Shown here one piece after another: positions 37,647-49,654 of a stretch of DNA of 64,000 bases (its first letter is position 1; the number at the start of each line of letters is the position of its first letter). The DNA lies in assembly GCA_003094535.1 (NCBI GenBank), contig NATV01000107.1:1-64000 (forward strand), written 5' to 3'. This stretch comes from a gamma proteobacterium symbiont of Ctena orbiculata (lineage in GTDB: Bacteria; Pseudomonadota; Gammaproteobacteria; Chromatiales; Chromatiaceae). Under the pieces are notes generated by a model. That model made no database searches and had not been told where the DNA came from. It saw only the letters and a program-made list of their open reading frames with translations. The translations under genes and the position numbers were made by a program.

Positions 37647-38083
37647 CACAGCTTGTCGAAATATATAGTGATGGCGCCTGCCGTGGGAATCCCGGCCCCG
37701 GGGGATGGGGTGTTTTGTTGCGATACGGGCAGCATGAGAAGCAGCTCTATGGCGGCGAGGCCGATACCACGAACAACCGCATGGAGCTGATGGCGGTGAT
37801 TCGAGGTCTGCAGAGCCTGACACGTAAGAGTCGGGTGAGGGTGACCACCGACTCGCAATATGTTAAGAACGGCATCACCCAATGGATCCACAATTGGAAA
37901 CGCAATGGCTGGAAAACTGCAGCGAAACAGTCGGTAAAGAATGCCGACCTATGGCAACTGCTGGACGTCGAGGTCAACAAGCACCGGGTGGAGTGGGCCT
38001 GGGTCAAGGGTCACTCCGGGCATGCCGAGAATGAACTGGCTGACGAGTTGGCGAACCGCGGGATTGAGGAAATATTGGCGTAA
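37643..38083 (+). CDS. rnhA: ribonuclease HI
   Basis: Cleaves RNA in RNA-DNA hybrids. With the start at 37643 the 146 residues place all active-site residues at the standard numbers: D10, E48, D70, H124, D134. An earlier ATG at 37580 belongs to the overlap with the methyltransferase. The stop shares a base with the dnaQ start (TAATG). Confidence 0.97.
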   Translation: MTQLVEIYSDGACRGNPGPGGWGVLLRYGQHEKQLYGGEADTTNNRMELMAVIRGLQSLTRKSRVRVTTDSQYVKNGITQWIHNWKRNGWKTAAKQSVKNADLWQLLDVEVNKHRVEWAWVKGHSGHAENELADELANRGIEEILA

Positions 38084-38784
38084 TGCGACAGATCGTACTT
38101 GATACCGAGACCACGGGTCTGGAACCCGAGCAGGGTCACAGGATCATCGAAATCGGCTGCGTGGAGATGGTCGATCGCAGGCTGACCGGGAACAACTTCC
38201 ATCAATATCTGCAACCCGAACGGGAGATCGATGCGGCTGCGATCGAGGTCCACGGCATCAGCAACGAGTTCCTCCAAGACAAGCCGAGGTTCAGGGATGT
38301 GGCTCAGGATTTCATCGACTATGTAAGCGGATCGGAGCTGATCATCCACAATGCACCTTTCGATGTGGGCTTTCTCGACCATGAACTGCGCATGATGGAG
38401 AACCCGGCGCGCGTTGATTCGTTGTGTGCCGTCACCGATACCCTGACGATGGCGAAAAAGATGCATCCCGGGCAGCGAAACAGTCTCGATGCGCTTTGCA
38501 AACGCTACGATATCGACAACTCCCATCGGGAGCTGCACGGCGCCTTGTTGGATGCCGAGATTTTGGCCGACGTCTATCTGATGATGACCGGAGGCCAGGC
38601 CTCCCTGGTGCTGGATGGCGTCCCAAGCGATGCGTTCGGCGAGGTTTCGGTCAGCGGCGTCCAGCGACTTCCGGCCAACAGGCCTCGATTGAAAGTGGTG
38701 CAGGCAAGCCGGCAGGAACTCGAGGCCCATGAGCTTCAGCTGGAGGCCATGGGGGAGGCCTGTGTGTGGCTAAAAGAGGATTGA
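38083..38784 (+). CDS. dnaQ: DNA polymerase III epsilon subunit (proofreading exonuclease)
   Basis: 233 residues. DEDDh exonuclease motifs: LDTETTGLEPEQGHRIIEIGC, the middle HNAPFDVGFLDHEL, and the final HGALLDAEILADVY. It proofreads with the alpha subunit of DNA polymerase III. The start overlaps the rnhA stop by one base. The gene converges on fnr with 7 bp between stops. Confidence 0.96.
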   Translation: MRQIVLDTETTGLEPEQGHRIIEIGCVEMVDRRLTGNNFHQYLQPEREIDAAAIEVHGISNEFLQDKPRFRDVAQDFIDYVSGSELIIHNAPFDVGFLDHELRMMENPARVDSLCAVTDTLTMAKKMHPGQRNSLDALCKRYDIDNSHRELHGALLDAEILADVYLMMTGGQASLVLDGVPSDAFGEVSVSGVQRLPANRPRLKVVQASRQELEAHELQLEAMGEACVWLKED

Positions 38785-38791
38785 AACGGCC

Positions 38792-39550
38792 TCAGATCCG
38801 CGACTGGCTCGGCTTTGCCCTGTCCGCCCCCTGCACGATCTCGTAGAGTCTGGGTATGTCCAGCAGTTGAACATGTTTTCTCTCTACATGCAGAAGGTTT
38901 TCATCCTGGAAGCGGGTGAACAGCCTGCTTACGGTCTCGACGGCAAGTCCGAGGTAGTTGCCGATCTCGTGGCGTGACATACTGAGAAAGAAATCACTGG
39001 CAGAGAAACCACGCTGCTTGAAGCGTTCTGAAGAGCTGAGCAAGAAGGTTGCGAGCCTCTCCTCGGCACTCTTTTTCCCCAGCAGGGTGAGCATCTCCGT
39101 ATCCTGTCCAATCTCACGGCTGAGCAGGCGATACATCTGATGCTGCAGACTTGGCATAATCGAGCTGAGGGATTCCAGCTGGGAGAAGGGGATCTCGCAG
39201 ACCGCTGTGGTCTCAAGGGCGATGGCGGAGCAGGTATGGTTGTCGTCCTGAATGGCGTCCAAACCGATCAGTTCGCCGGGGAGATGAAAACCCAGGACCT
39301 GTTCGCCGCCATCCTCATTGGGTGAATAGGTCTTGACCGAACCGCTGGTGATGACCCGCAGGCTATGGAACTTGTCGCCGCCCCGATAGAGATGGTCACC
39401 GCGATGATAGGGGCGGCCGCGCTTGATAATGGAATCGAGGCGTTCAACATCTTCAGGGGTCAGGCCCATGGGGAGACAAAGAGTTGAAAGACTGCAGTTT
39501 TTGCAGGCGACCTTGATATTTTCAAATGAGACAACTTTTCTGCTAGTCAA
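38792..39550 (-). CDS. fnr: FNR/Anr-type oxygen-sensing transcriptional regulator
   Basis: 252 residues. N-terminal cysteines C16, C19 and C25 with C118 match the four ligands of the FNR 4Fe-4S cluster. A cNMP-binding fold and a Crp-type helix-turn-helix (HEIGNYLGLAVETVSRLFTRFQ, containing ETVSR) follow. The start is TTG with GGAG 7 nt upstream; no in-frame ATG exists before the cysteines. A perfect FNR box lies upstream, so it probably regulates its own gene. Confidence 0.94.
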   Translation of the reverse strand: MTSRKVVSFENIKVACKNCSLSTLCLPMGLTPEDVERLDSIIKRGRPYHRGDHLYRGGDKFHSLRVITSGSVKTYSPNEDGGEQVLGFHLPGELIGLDAIQDDNHTCSAIALETTAVCEIPFSQLESLSSIMPSLQHQMYRLLSREIGQDTEMLTLLGKKSAEERLATFLLSSSERFKQRGFSASDFFLSMSRHEIGNYLGLAVETVSRLFTRFQDENLLHVERKHVQLLDIPRLYEIVQGADRAKPSQSRI

Positions 39551-39616
39551 GGATGCGCTCCAGCACGGGGTACATTGTTGTCAAGTGTAACACCCTGCCT
39601 ATTTTTCCAGAAGTTC

Positions 39617-39630
39617 TTGATCCGGATCAA
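39617..39630 (-). promoter_or_regulatory. perfect FNR box upstream of fnr
   Basis: TTGATCCGGATCAA matches the consensus TTGAT-N4-ATCAA at every fixed base and is a perfect palindrome (CTTGATCCGGATCAAG extends it to 16 bp). Its centre is about 73 bp before the fnr start, which suggests autoregulation. Confidence 0.8.
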
Positions 39631-39668
39631 GTTCTTTTATGCTTTTTATTACCATAGATCATTTCGCA

Positions 39669-39698
39669 TAAAAAAAGCCGGCCCGGAGGCCGGCTTTC
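39669..39698 (-). terminator. rho-independent terminator after the sulfur-globule-like gene
   Basis: On the minus strand: stem AAAGCCGGCC, loop of four bases, GGCCGGCTTT, then a run of T (the plus-strand A run at 39670-39676). It lies about 25 bp after the stop at 39721. Confidence 0.9.
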
Positions 39699-39720
39699 TC
39701 ATAAGCTACCTGGAGGTCGC

Positions 39721-40059
39721 TTATTTGGCGGGAGCAGCAGGTGCGGCGGGTGCTACTGGTGCCGGGTAGCCATAGGGAGCGCCGTATGGTGCCCCACCAT
39801 AGCCATAAGGAGCGCCATAGCCGTAAGGACCGTAACCATAGTAGTCGCGATAGTAGTTGTTGCCGCGGCTATAACCGGAACCACGTCCGCTGCCACTCAT
39901 GCCGAAGCTGAAATCGCCGGAACCATCGCCCCAGCCATCGCCCCAGCCATCGTTGTTCCAGCCGCGGTTACCCCAGCCGGGACCGCCCCACCATGCAGAT
40001 GCGCTTGTGGAGACGGCTACGAGAGCAGCGACGCTCAGGGCTTTCGCAAATTTAGTCAT
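39721..40059 (-). CDS. sulfur globule protein-like, Gly/Tyr/Trp-rich exported protein
   Basis: 112 residues. A signal peptide ([22 protein letters not shown]) is followed by a Trp-Gly-rich stretch ([20 protein letters not shown]), a Tyr-Gly-Pro repeat region ([20 protein letters not shown]) and an Ala-Pro tail. This composition matches the structural proteins SgpA/SgpB that coat periplasmic sulfur globules in Chromatiaceae. A similar composition can occur in other structural proteins, so the call rests on pattern. GAGGAAG precedes the ATG. It is ended by a strong terminator. Confidence 0.7.
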   Translation of the reverse strand: MTKFAKALSVAALVAVSTSASAWWGGPGWGNRGWNNDGWGDGWGDGSGDFSFGMSGSGRGSGYSRGNNYYRDYYGYGPYGYGAPYGYGGAPYGAPYGYPAPVAPAAPAAPAK

Positions 40060-42890
<2,831 letters not shown>

Positions 42891-42968
42891 AACTGTTATT
42901 TACACCTTGCTGTAACACCATCTTGGTTAACTGATACCACCACACTGAATTTTTCAAAAGCATAGTGA

Positions 42969-44270
<1,302 letters not shown>

Positions 44271-44279
44271 CGCAAAGCC

Positions 44280-44573
44280 GTGCGTGTCGTGATCGCCATC
44301 CTGGTTGCACTGCTGCTCTTTCTGCAGTACCGCCTTTGGGTGGGCGAGGGAAGTCTCGCCGAGGTCAACAATCTCAAGCAGGAGATAAGCGATCTGCGGC
44401 AGGAGCTGGTCGGCTTGCGGGAACGCAATCGCGCCCTGCAGGCGGAAGTGGAGGACTTGCGCAGCGGGCAGACCGCCATTGAAGAGCGCGCCCGCAGCGA
44501 GCTTGGCATGATCAAGGAGGGGGAGACCTTCTATCAGGTCATCGCGCCAAGCGATGAGAAAGGGGATGAGTAG
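44280..44573 (+). CDS. ftsB: cell division protein FtsB
   Basis: 97 residues: short N-terminal tail, one membrane helix (VVIAILVALLLFLQY), a periplasmic coiled coil and the typical EERARSELGMIKEGETFYQV ending. It links FtsL and FtsQ in the divisome. It begins with GTG nine bases after the eno stop, as in many gammaproteobacteria. Confidence 0.94.
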   Translation: MRVVIAILVALLLFLQYRLWVGEGSLAEVNNLKQEISDLRQELVGLRERNRALQAEVEDLRSGQTAIEERARSELGMIKEGETFYQVIAPSDEKGDE

Positions 44574-45267
44574 CGGGGTGCGATGCTGGGGTGTTGTGCC
44601 CGCAGCCGGTGTGGGACAACGCATGGGTGCCGCGATCCCCAAACAGTACCTGAATCTGGCGGGAAGACGGGTCATCGACCATACCCTTGAGAGACTGCTG
44701 AGCCATCCCAGAATCGAAGGGATCTACCTGGCGCTCTCGCCTCAGGATGAGCTGTGGCGTGAGTGCGACTTTGCCGAGGATCCGAGAATCGTCAGAATCG
44801 AGGGTGGTGAGGAGCGCTGCCATTCAGTGCTCAATACCCTGGGGGCGCTGAAGCAACAGGCCGCCGATGAGGATTGGGTGCTGGTCCATGATGCGGCGCG
44901 CCCCTGCCTCTCCCGCAGCGATCTTGATCGTTTAATCGACACCCTGATGGAACATCCTGTCGGCGGACTTCTCGGTGTGCCGGTCCGCGATACCCTGAAA
45001 GCGGTCGGCAGCGACGGCGGGGTTGAACGCACCGTCTCCCGGGAAGGCCTCTGGCATGCCCTGACCCCGCAGATGTTTCGCCTTGGTCCTCTTCACCAGG
45101 CCCTTGAGAATGCCATCGCCAAGGGTGCATTGGTGACCGATGATGCCAGCGCGATCGAGCTGGCGGGTGCTCGTCCTCTGATGGTCGAGGGCGATGCCAG
45201 CAATATCAAGATCACCCGCCCGGCGGATCTGCAGCTGGCGGCGGATTATCTTTCCCGTTGCGAATGA
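44554..45267 (+). CDS. ispD: 2-C-methyl-D-erythritol 4-phosphate cytidylyltransferase
   Basis: MEP isoprenoid pathway, forms CDP-ME from MEP and CTP. 237 residues (or 233 from the ATG at 44566) with WGVVPAAGVGQRMGAAIPKQYL, VLVHDAARPCLS and DDASAIELAG motifs. It overlaps ftsB by 20 bp (8 bp if the second start is used). Its usual neighbour ispF is displaced 2.6 kb downstream. Confidence 0.96.
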   Translation: MRKGMSSGVRCWGVVPAAGVGQRMGAAIPKQYLNLAGRRVIDHTLERLLSHPRIEGIYLALSPQDELWRECDFAEDPRIVRIEGGEERCHSVLNTLGALKQQAADEDWVLVHDAARPCLSRSDLDRLIDTLMEHPVGGLLGVPVRDTLKAVGSDGGVERTVSREGLWHALTPQMFRLGPLHQALENAIAKGALVTDDASAIELAGARPLMVEGDASNIKITRPADLQLAADYLSRCE

Positions 45268-45297
45268 TTTTGCAAAGCGGTAACCGCGAAAGGACGC

Positions 45298-45322
45298 GAA
45301 TCACCGCAAATTAACGCAAATA
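45298..45322 (+). repeat. left copy of an inverted repeat flanking the toxin-antitoxin segment
   Basis: GAATC, two extra bases, then CGCAAATTAACGCAAATA. An inverted copy (GAATC-CGCAAATGAACGCTAATA on the minus strand) occurs at 46475-46497. The pair encloses the broken gene and the toxin-antitoxin genes. Confidence 0.5.
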
Positions 45323-45377
45323 ATTGTGTAAATATAAGATCAGAATTATTGAACCATTGACAGGGATGTAAGCCGCA

Positions 45378-45595
45378 ATGAAAGAATTATTCAAGTCGTT
45401 ACATTCGGTGCGCTGTTTCTAATGACGCCTTTTGTACTATCAAAAACTTATCAATATTATTTCAATGTATACGAATTGCAGATGTTACTTGCGAGTCAGG
45501 GAGCCACATCAAAGTAAAAGTATCAAGGTTTTGTGCCTAATTTAATTCCCAGTGATTATAAAGCGGTGATTGAGAGGAAACATGGGATAGAGTGA
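45378..45595 (+). pseudogene. broken small gene (one frameshift, one internal stop)
   Basis: The ATG at 45378 reads MKELFKS; after an apparent 1-base deletion the frame continues as VTFGALFLMTPFVLSKTYQY (a membrane helix) to LLASQGATSK, then TAA, then the same frame resumes KYQGFVPNLIPSDYKAVIER to a final TGA at 45595. The two pieces read as one protein of about 70 residues. The parent family is not recognised. Confidence 0.5.
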
Positions 45596-45695
45596 AGGTC
45601 TCTTGGTGACGAGAAAATCAGGAATTAAGATCATACTGCCGCAAATAGACAAAATCTCAGATTGTATCTAGGAATAGACTCTCACATGGACGAGC

Positions 45696-45715
45696 ATACG
45701 CCATTGGCGTATAAT
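45696..45715 (+). promoter_or_regulatory. promoter and operator of the toxin-antitoxin genes
   Basis: ATACGCC-ATT-GGCGTAT (45696-45712) is a perfect 7-bp-arm palindrome. It overlaps a perfect -10 box TATAAT (45710-45715) with a TGGACG (45687-45692, four of six to TTGACA) 17 bp upstream. Transcription would begin about at the toxin ATG, so the mRNA would be almost leaderless. The palindrome is placed for autorepression by the antitoxin. Confidence 0.7.
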
Positions 45716-45721
45716 ATGGAT

Positions 45722-46042
45722 ATGGTAATTCTAGAGACTTCCATCTTTACCAGGCTTATCAAGGATCTGATGAGCGATGATGAATACAGTGACTTCCAGG
45801 AGGTTTTGCTGAACCGCCCCGATATGGGAGACCTTGTTCAAGGTAGCGGCGGGCTGGGAAAGGTACGTTGGAAACTGGAAGGCAGAGGTATAAGTGGGGG
45901 AGTGCGAATCATCTATTACTGGGTCACCGCTGATGATCAACTCCGGATGCTCTATGCCTACCCCAAAGGCAAGCAAGAGAACCTGACCCAGGAACAGCTT
46001 GCCATGTTGAGAAAGATCGTAGAGAGGTGGCCAGATGGATAA
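45722..46042 (+). CDS. RelE/ParE-superfamily toxin (type II)
   Basis: About 106 residues. The RelE-fold pattern GLGKVRWKLEGRGISGGVRIIYYWVTADDQLRMLYAYPKGKQENLT is clear: a core arginine-rich strand with a C-terminal helix. Such toxins are usually ribosome-dependent mRNA cleavers. The frame runs back to 45662, but the promoter overlaps it, so a start at 45716 or 45722 is preferred. It overlaps the antitoxin gene by 8 bp. Confidence 0.88.
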   Translation: MVILETSIFTRLIKDLMSDDEYSDFQEVLLNRPDMGDLVQGSGGLGKVRWKLEGRGISGGVRIIYYWVTADDQLRMLYAYPKGKQENLTQEQLAMLRKIVERWPDG

Positions 46043-46325
46043 CGAAATGTTCGATGAGCTTTTAGCCAGCGTTAAAGAGATGGATAAGATCGCCAAGGGC
46101 AAGAAGGCGCCATCACGGCGGTTTGAGTCTCCCGAGCTGGAAGTTAAAGCCATCCGGGAAAAAACCGGGCTTTCCCAAAGCCGTTTTGCTATGTTGATCG
46201 GTGTAAGCAAGCGGACATTGGAAAATTGGGAGCAAGGCCGACGCCACCCCACCGGTCCGGCGAAAGCACTGCTAAAAATTCTGGACACCGATCCAGAGAG
46301 TGCGGTTCGTGCATTGCATGCCTGA
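46035..46325 (+). CDS. XRE-family antitoxin, NadS-like
   Basis: 96 residues with a C-terminal XRE/Cro helix-turn-helix (KTGLSQSRFAMLIGVSKRTLENWEQGRRHPTGPAKALL), as in HigA/NadS antitoxins that sit downstream of RelE-type toxins. It probably neutralises the toxin and binds the palindrome at the promoter. Toxin-first order is typical of this type. Confidence 0.9.
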   Translation: MDNEMFDELLASVKEMDKIAKGKKAPSRRFESPELEVKAIREKTGLSQSRFAMLIGVSKRTLENWEQGRRHPTGPAKALLKILDTDPESAVRALHA

Positions 46326-46414
46326 ACAACGATCATCGCGTGCAAGATATTGATCAATACCTGACAGGATTGACATTTGTTTTCTCTAAGGCAGGTTCTG
46401 GACTTGTATGCATT

Positions 46415-46430
46415 CCACGCTGTAGCGTGG
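46415..46430. repeat. REP-like palindrome
   Basis: CCACGC-TGTA-GCGTGG with flanks CATTCCACGC and GCGTGGGAACG resembles a repeated extragenic palindrome found in many gammaproteobacteria (the 'cattcccacgc ... gcgtgggaacg' type). Only one copy was noticed in this window. Confidence 0.5.
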
Positions 46431-46474
46431 GAACGAGTAACGGAAAAAAAATAATTACAAATGAAATTTGCGCG

Positions 46475-46497
46475 TATTAGCGTTCATTTGCGGATTC
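46475..46497 (-). repeat. right copy of an inverted repeat flanking the toxin-antitoxin segment
   Basis: On the minus strand this reads GAATCCGCAAATGAACGCTAATA cut short here at its key parts: GAATC, CGCAAAT, AACGC, AATA. It corresponds to 45298-45322 in the opposite orientation with four or five differences. Confidence 0.5.
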
Positions 46498-46509
46498 TCT
46501 TCTTCTTTT

Positions 46510-47760
46510 TCAAAGCGCCAACAACTCCCGCAGCTCCCGTATCTGGTCCTTCGCATTGTCGATGATGCCGATGGAGTGCCTCGGGGTCAGTTTGCCCAGG
46601 GCCAGTTTATGGAACGCAGGCACCAAGTCGAGCCGGGGCAGGCTATGCATCTTCGGGGTGCCCACATAGGCGTGCAGCTGGGCCACCACCACCAGGTCGA
46701 CATAATCGGCTTCGTGGCTGATATCCTCCATCCAATCCTCGGCATGCAATGCCGACTGCACGAAGTAGTCGGGAAACTCCCATTTGCGCAGGACCATGGC
46801 CCCCACTTCCCCCTTCAGATTCTCGATGATGCGGTCGAGCAGTTCCGGATTTTCCGTCAACTCGGGTTTGCTCGAAGCGGCGCCGAGGATGGCGAGTGCG
46901 CCGATATCGTGCAACAGGCCGCATAACAGGGCCTGATCGTTTTCCAACCCGGGGGTGACCTGGGCCAGCTCATGACAGATTGGCGCCACGTAGCTGACAT
47001 GTTTCCAGAGATCGATCATGCGTTTTTTCAAGACCTTCGAACGGCTGTTGAAGAGCTTGCCCAGGGCAAAGCTGATCACCAGGTTGTGGGTCACTGAGCG
47101 CCCGAGGCGGGTGACCGCGTCGGGGAGGGTCTCGATCTGCTGCTTTCCCCGGTAGGCGGCACTGTTGACCACGCTGATAATGCGCGCGGCCACCGTGGGA
47201 TCGGCCTGCACCACTCGCGCGATCTCTTCGCTGTCGGTATTGGGGTCGTTGATCACCTTTGCGATACGCAGGGTGATATCCGGCATGCTGGGGAGCTCCA
47301 GGGTATCGTTCTTGATCGCTTCGTAGAACTCCCAGTAGAGGCTGTCTTCCGGTCCCTCCGCATCATTCAGCTCGATGGTCTGGTTGCTGCGGGCATTGGC
47401 TAGCGGTGGAAGGCCCTTGATGGCGTTGTAGAGTTCCCTGGGCAGGGTTAACAGATCCACCGCGGTAAGGCTGTTGACAGCTGAGTCATTCGGCGAGTTT
47501 TCGGTCAGCAGCGGGCTGGTCGTTTGATCTGACTGGAGACGCTGGCGGGTACCGTCGGCCGATACCACCTCGACCTCACCCTGGAGCAGAAAGTAGACCC
47601 GATCTGTACCCTCGCCGTTGGCGACGATACCGACCCCGGCATTCTGATGCTCCACGTGGGTCTCTGACAATACATACTCCAGCACCCGTTTCGGCAGGTA
47701 TCTCAAAAGGGGAATTTTCTTTACATTATTACTGCTGACAGCGGTTACTCTCTGGATCAT
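46510..47760 (-). CDS. HDOD-domain protein with N-terminal cyclic-nucleotide-binding-like domain
   Basis: 416 residues. N-terminal region (about 15-120) is cNMP-binding-like (GVGIVANGEGTDRVYFLLQGEVEVVSADGTRQRL). The HDOD domain (about 155-375) carries LPSMPDITLRIAKVINDPNTDSEEIARVVQADPTVAARIISVVNSA and LLHDIGAL. HDOD proteins are signalling outputs of unknown chemistry. It lies between ispD and ispF on the opposite strand, breaking a usually tight pair. Confidence 0.88.
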   Translation of the reverse strand: MIQRVTAVSSNNVKKIPLLRYLPKRVLEYVLSETHVEHQNAGVGIVANGEGTDRVYFLLQGEVEVVSADGTRQRLQSDQTTSPLLTENSPNDSAVNSLTAVDLLTLPRELYNAIKGLPPLANARSNQTIELNDAEGPEDSLYWEFYEAIKNDTLELPSMPDITLRIAKVINDPNTDSEEIARVVQADPTVAARIISVVNSAAYRGKQQIETLPDAVTRLGRSVTHNLVISFALGKLFNSRSKVLKKRMIDLWKHVSYVAPICHELAQVTPGLENDQALLCGLLHDIGALAILGAASSKPELTENPELLDRIIENLKGEVGAMVLRKWEFPDYFVQSALHAEDWMEDISHEADYVDLVVVAQLHAYVGTPKMHSLPRLDLVPAFHKLALGKLTPRHSIGIIDNAKDQIRELRELLAL

Positions 47761-47883
47761 TTTCTATTTGCTCGGTGGTTGGTTCCGTCCACTATCCAGG
47801 CGGCATTTGGTCGGAGCATTACGTACAATGTCAGTTCATAATAACGGCCCCAATGGTCGACACTTTACTCTACGGTGATCCGA

Positions 47884-48366
47884 ATGCGTATTGGACAAGG
47901 CTACGATGCCCATCGTTTCGAAACCGGCGCCCGCCTGGTGCTGGGGGGAGTTGAAGTCCCCCATGATCAGGGCCTGAAGGCCCACTCCGACGGGGATGTG
48001 CTGATTCATGCCCTCTGCGACGCCCTGCTTGGCGCCGCCGGACTTGGGGATATCGGCAGCCACTTTCCCGACAACGATCCGGCCTACGCGGGTATCGACA
48101 GCCGGGTGCTGCTGCGCCAGGTGATCGAACGGCTCCACGGCAAGGGGTTTGCTGTCGCCAATGCCGATATGACCATCGTGGCGCAGCGTCCCAAGTTGGC
48201 ACCCCATATCGATGCCATGCGCGATTGCCTGGCCGCAGATCTGCAAATCGGCCGGCAGCGGGTCAGTATCAAGGCGACGACCACGGAGGGAATGGGTTTC
48301 ACCGGGCGTGCCGAGGGCATAGCCGCGATGGCCGTGGTGTTACTGCAGGAGCAACCGCTTGAGTGA
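47884..48366 (+). CDS. ispF: 2-C-methyl-D-erythritol 2,4-cyclodiphosphate synthase
   Basis: MEP pathway. About 160 residues with the metal ligands in GQGYDAHRF (Asp-x-His) and in [32 protein letters not shown]. The ATG at 47884 has GGTGAT upstream; a GTG nine bases earlier is possible. It overlaps truD by 8 bp. Confidence 0.96.
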   Translation: MRIGQGYDAHRFETGARLVLGGVEVPHDQGLKAHSDGDVLIHALCDALLGAAGLGDIGSHFPDNDPAYAGIDSRVLLRQVIERLHGKGFAVANADMTIVAQRPKLAPHIDAMRDCLAADLQIGRQRVSIKATTTEGMGFTGRAEGIAAMAVVLLQEQPLE

Positions 48367-49426
48367 CCGGCCTTGGCAGCCACTCGAAGCGATGCCACGG
48401 GCCTTCGGTCCCCCGCTGGGGAACGGGGTGATACGGGCCGCCCCGGATGACTTTCAGGTCGACGAGGTACTGGGCTTCCCGGCGGATGGCGATGGTGAAC
48501 ATCTGCTACTGCATATCAGAAAACGCGAGACCAATACCCACTGGCTGGCCGGACAGCTGGCCAGGCATGCGGGCATACCTCCAAAGGATGTCAGTTACGC
48601 AGGCATGAAAGACCGCCATGCGGTGACCACCCAGTGGTTCTCGCTGCGCATGGCGGGCCGCCAGCAACCGGACTGGGGTGGGCTGGAGAGCGATCTGATT
48701 CAGATCCTGGCGGTGCATCGCCATCGACGCAAGCTGCGCCGGGGAAGCCTGCGCGGCAACAGCTTCAGGCTCCGCATCCGGGAATTGCAGGCCGATCGGG
48801 TGCAGCTGGAACATCGCCTCGCCCGGTTGCGGGAGTCGGGAATGCCGAACTACTTCGGTGAACAGCGCTTCGGCCATGACTACGGCAATCTTGCCCAGGC
48901 CGAGAGGCTCTTTCTCCCAGGCAGGGTACGCATGGAAAGGCAGCTGCGCGGTCTGGTGATCTCCGCCGTACGCGCCCAACTCTTCAACCAGGTCCTGGCC
49001 GAGCGCATCATTCAAGGCAACTGGAACTCTCCGCTCAATGGGGATTACTTCAGTCTCGATGGCAGTCGTTCGGGATTTGGTGATGACAGAGAACAGAACG
49101 AGGAGCTGTCGCGACGCTGTCGTCTGCAGGATATCCATCCCAGCGGTCCGCTCTGGGGGCGCGGCCGTCCCTTGGTAAACGGTGAGGCGGCCGCGCTGGA
49201 GGTGCGGGTGCTGCGCCCCTTCGAATCCTGGCGCAACGGACTGGAACATGTCGGTCTGGAGCAGGAGCGCAGGCCGTTGCGGGTTCCTCTCAAAGATCTG
49301 ACATGGCTATTCCATGGCGATGACTGCCTGGAGCTGTGCTTCTATCTGCCGGCAGGCTGTTTCGCCACCGTGCTGTTACGGGAGTTGGTCGAATGTCACT
49401 CGGCTGCTGCTATTGGGAAAGGTTAA
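48359..49426 (+). CDS. truD: tRNA pseudouridine(13) synthase TruD
   Basis: 355 residues. The catalytic Asp is D85 in [15 protein letters not shown], and the [15 protein letters not shown] motif is present. It modifies uridine 13 in tRNA. The frame starts with TTG, overlapping ispF by 8 bp. ispF-truD order is typical; surE would be expected next but is absent from this window. Confidence 0.95.
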   Translation: MSDRPWQPLEAMPRAFGPPLGNGVIRAAPDDFQVDEVLGFPADGDGEHLLLHIRKRETNTHWLAGQLARHAGIPPKDVSYAGMKDRHAVTTQWFSLRMAGRQQPDWGGLESDLIQILAVHRHRRKLRRGSLRGNSFRLRIRELQADRVQLEHRLARLRESGMPNYFGEQRFGHDYGNLAQAERLFLPGRVRMERQLRGLVISAVRAQLFNQVLAERIIQGNWNSPLNGDYFSLDGSRSGFGDDREQNEELSRRCRLQDIHPSGPLWGRGRPLVNGEAAALEVRVLRPFESWRNGLEHVGLEQERRPLRVPLKDLTWLFHGDDCLELCFYLPAGCFATVLLRELVECHSAAAIGKG

Positions 49427-49654
49427 CTCTTTGAATTTTCGGTGACTAAAAACAGATACAACCGCGGATTTCCCTGCAGAATAGGGGTGGTAAATCGTGT
49501 TCGCCGGGATAGGATTGCCATTACGAGTGAGACAATCCAAAATCATAAGCGATAAGAAACTAACGACTTGCTCCTCTTCATAAATATGAGGTTTGAGGAC
49601 CATGAGATATCCCGACGACGCCACTCCGATATCCGTAATGACCGAGGCAGGCCT

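Noticed and set aside
49376-49624. An 82-residue minus-strand frame after truD
   Set aside because: It covers the end of truD in antisense, has no ribosome binding site and no recognisable pattern.
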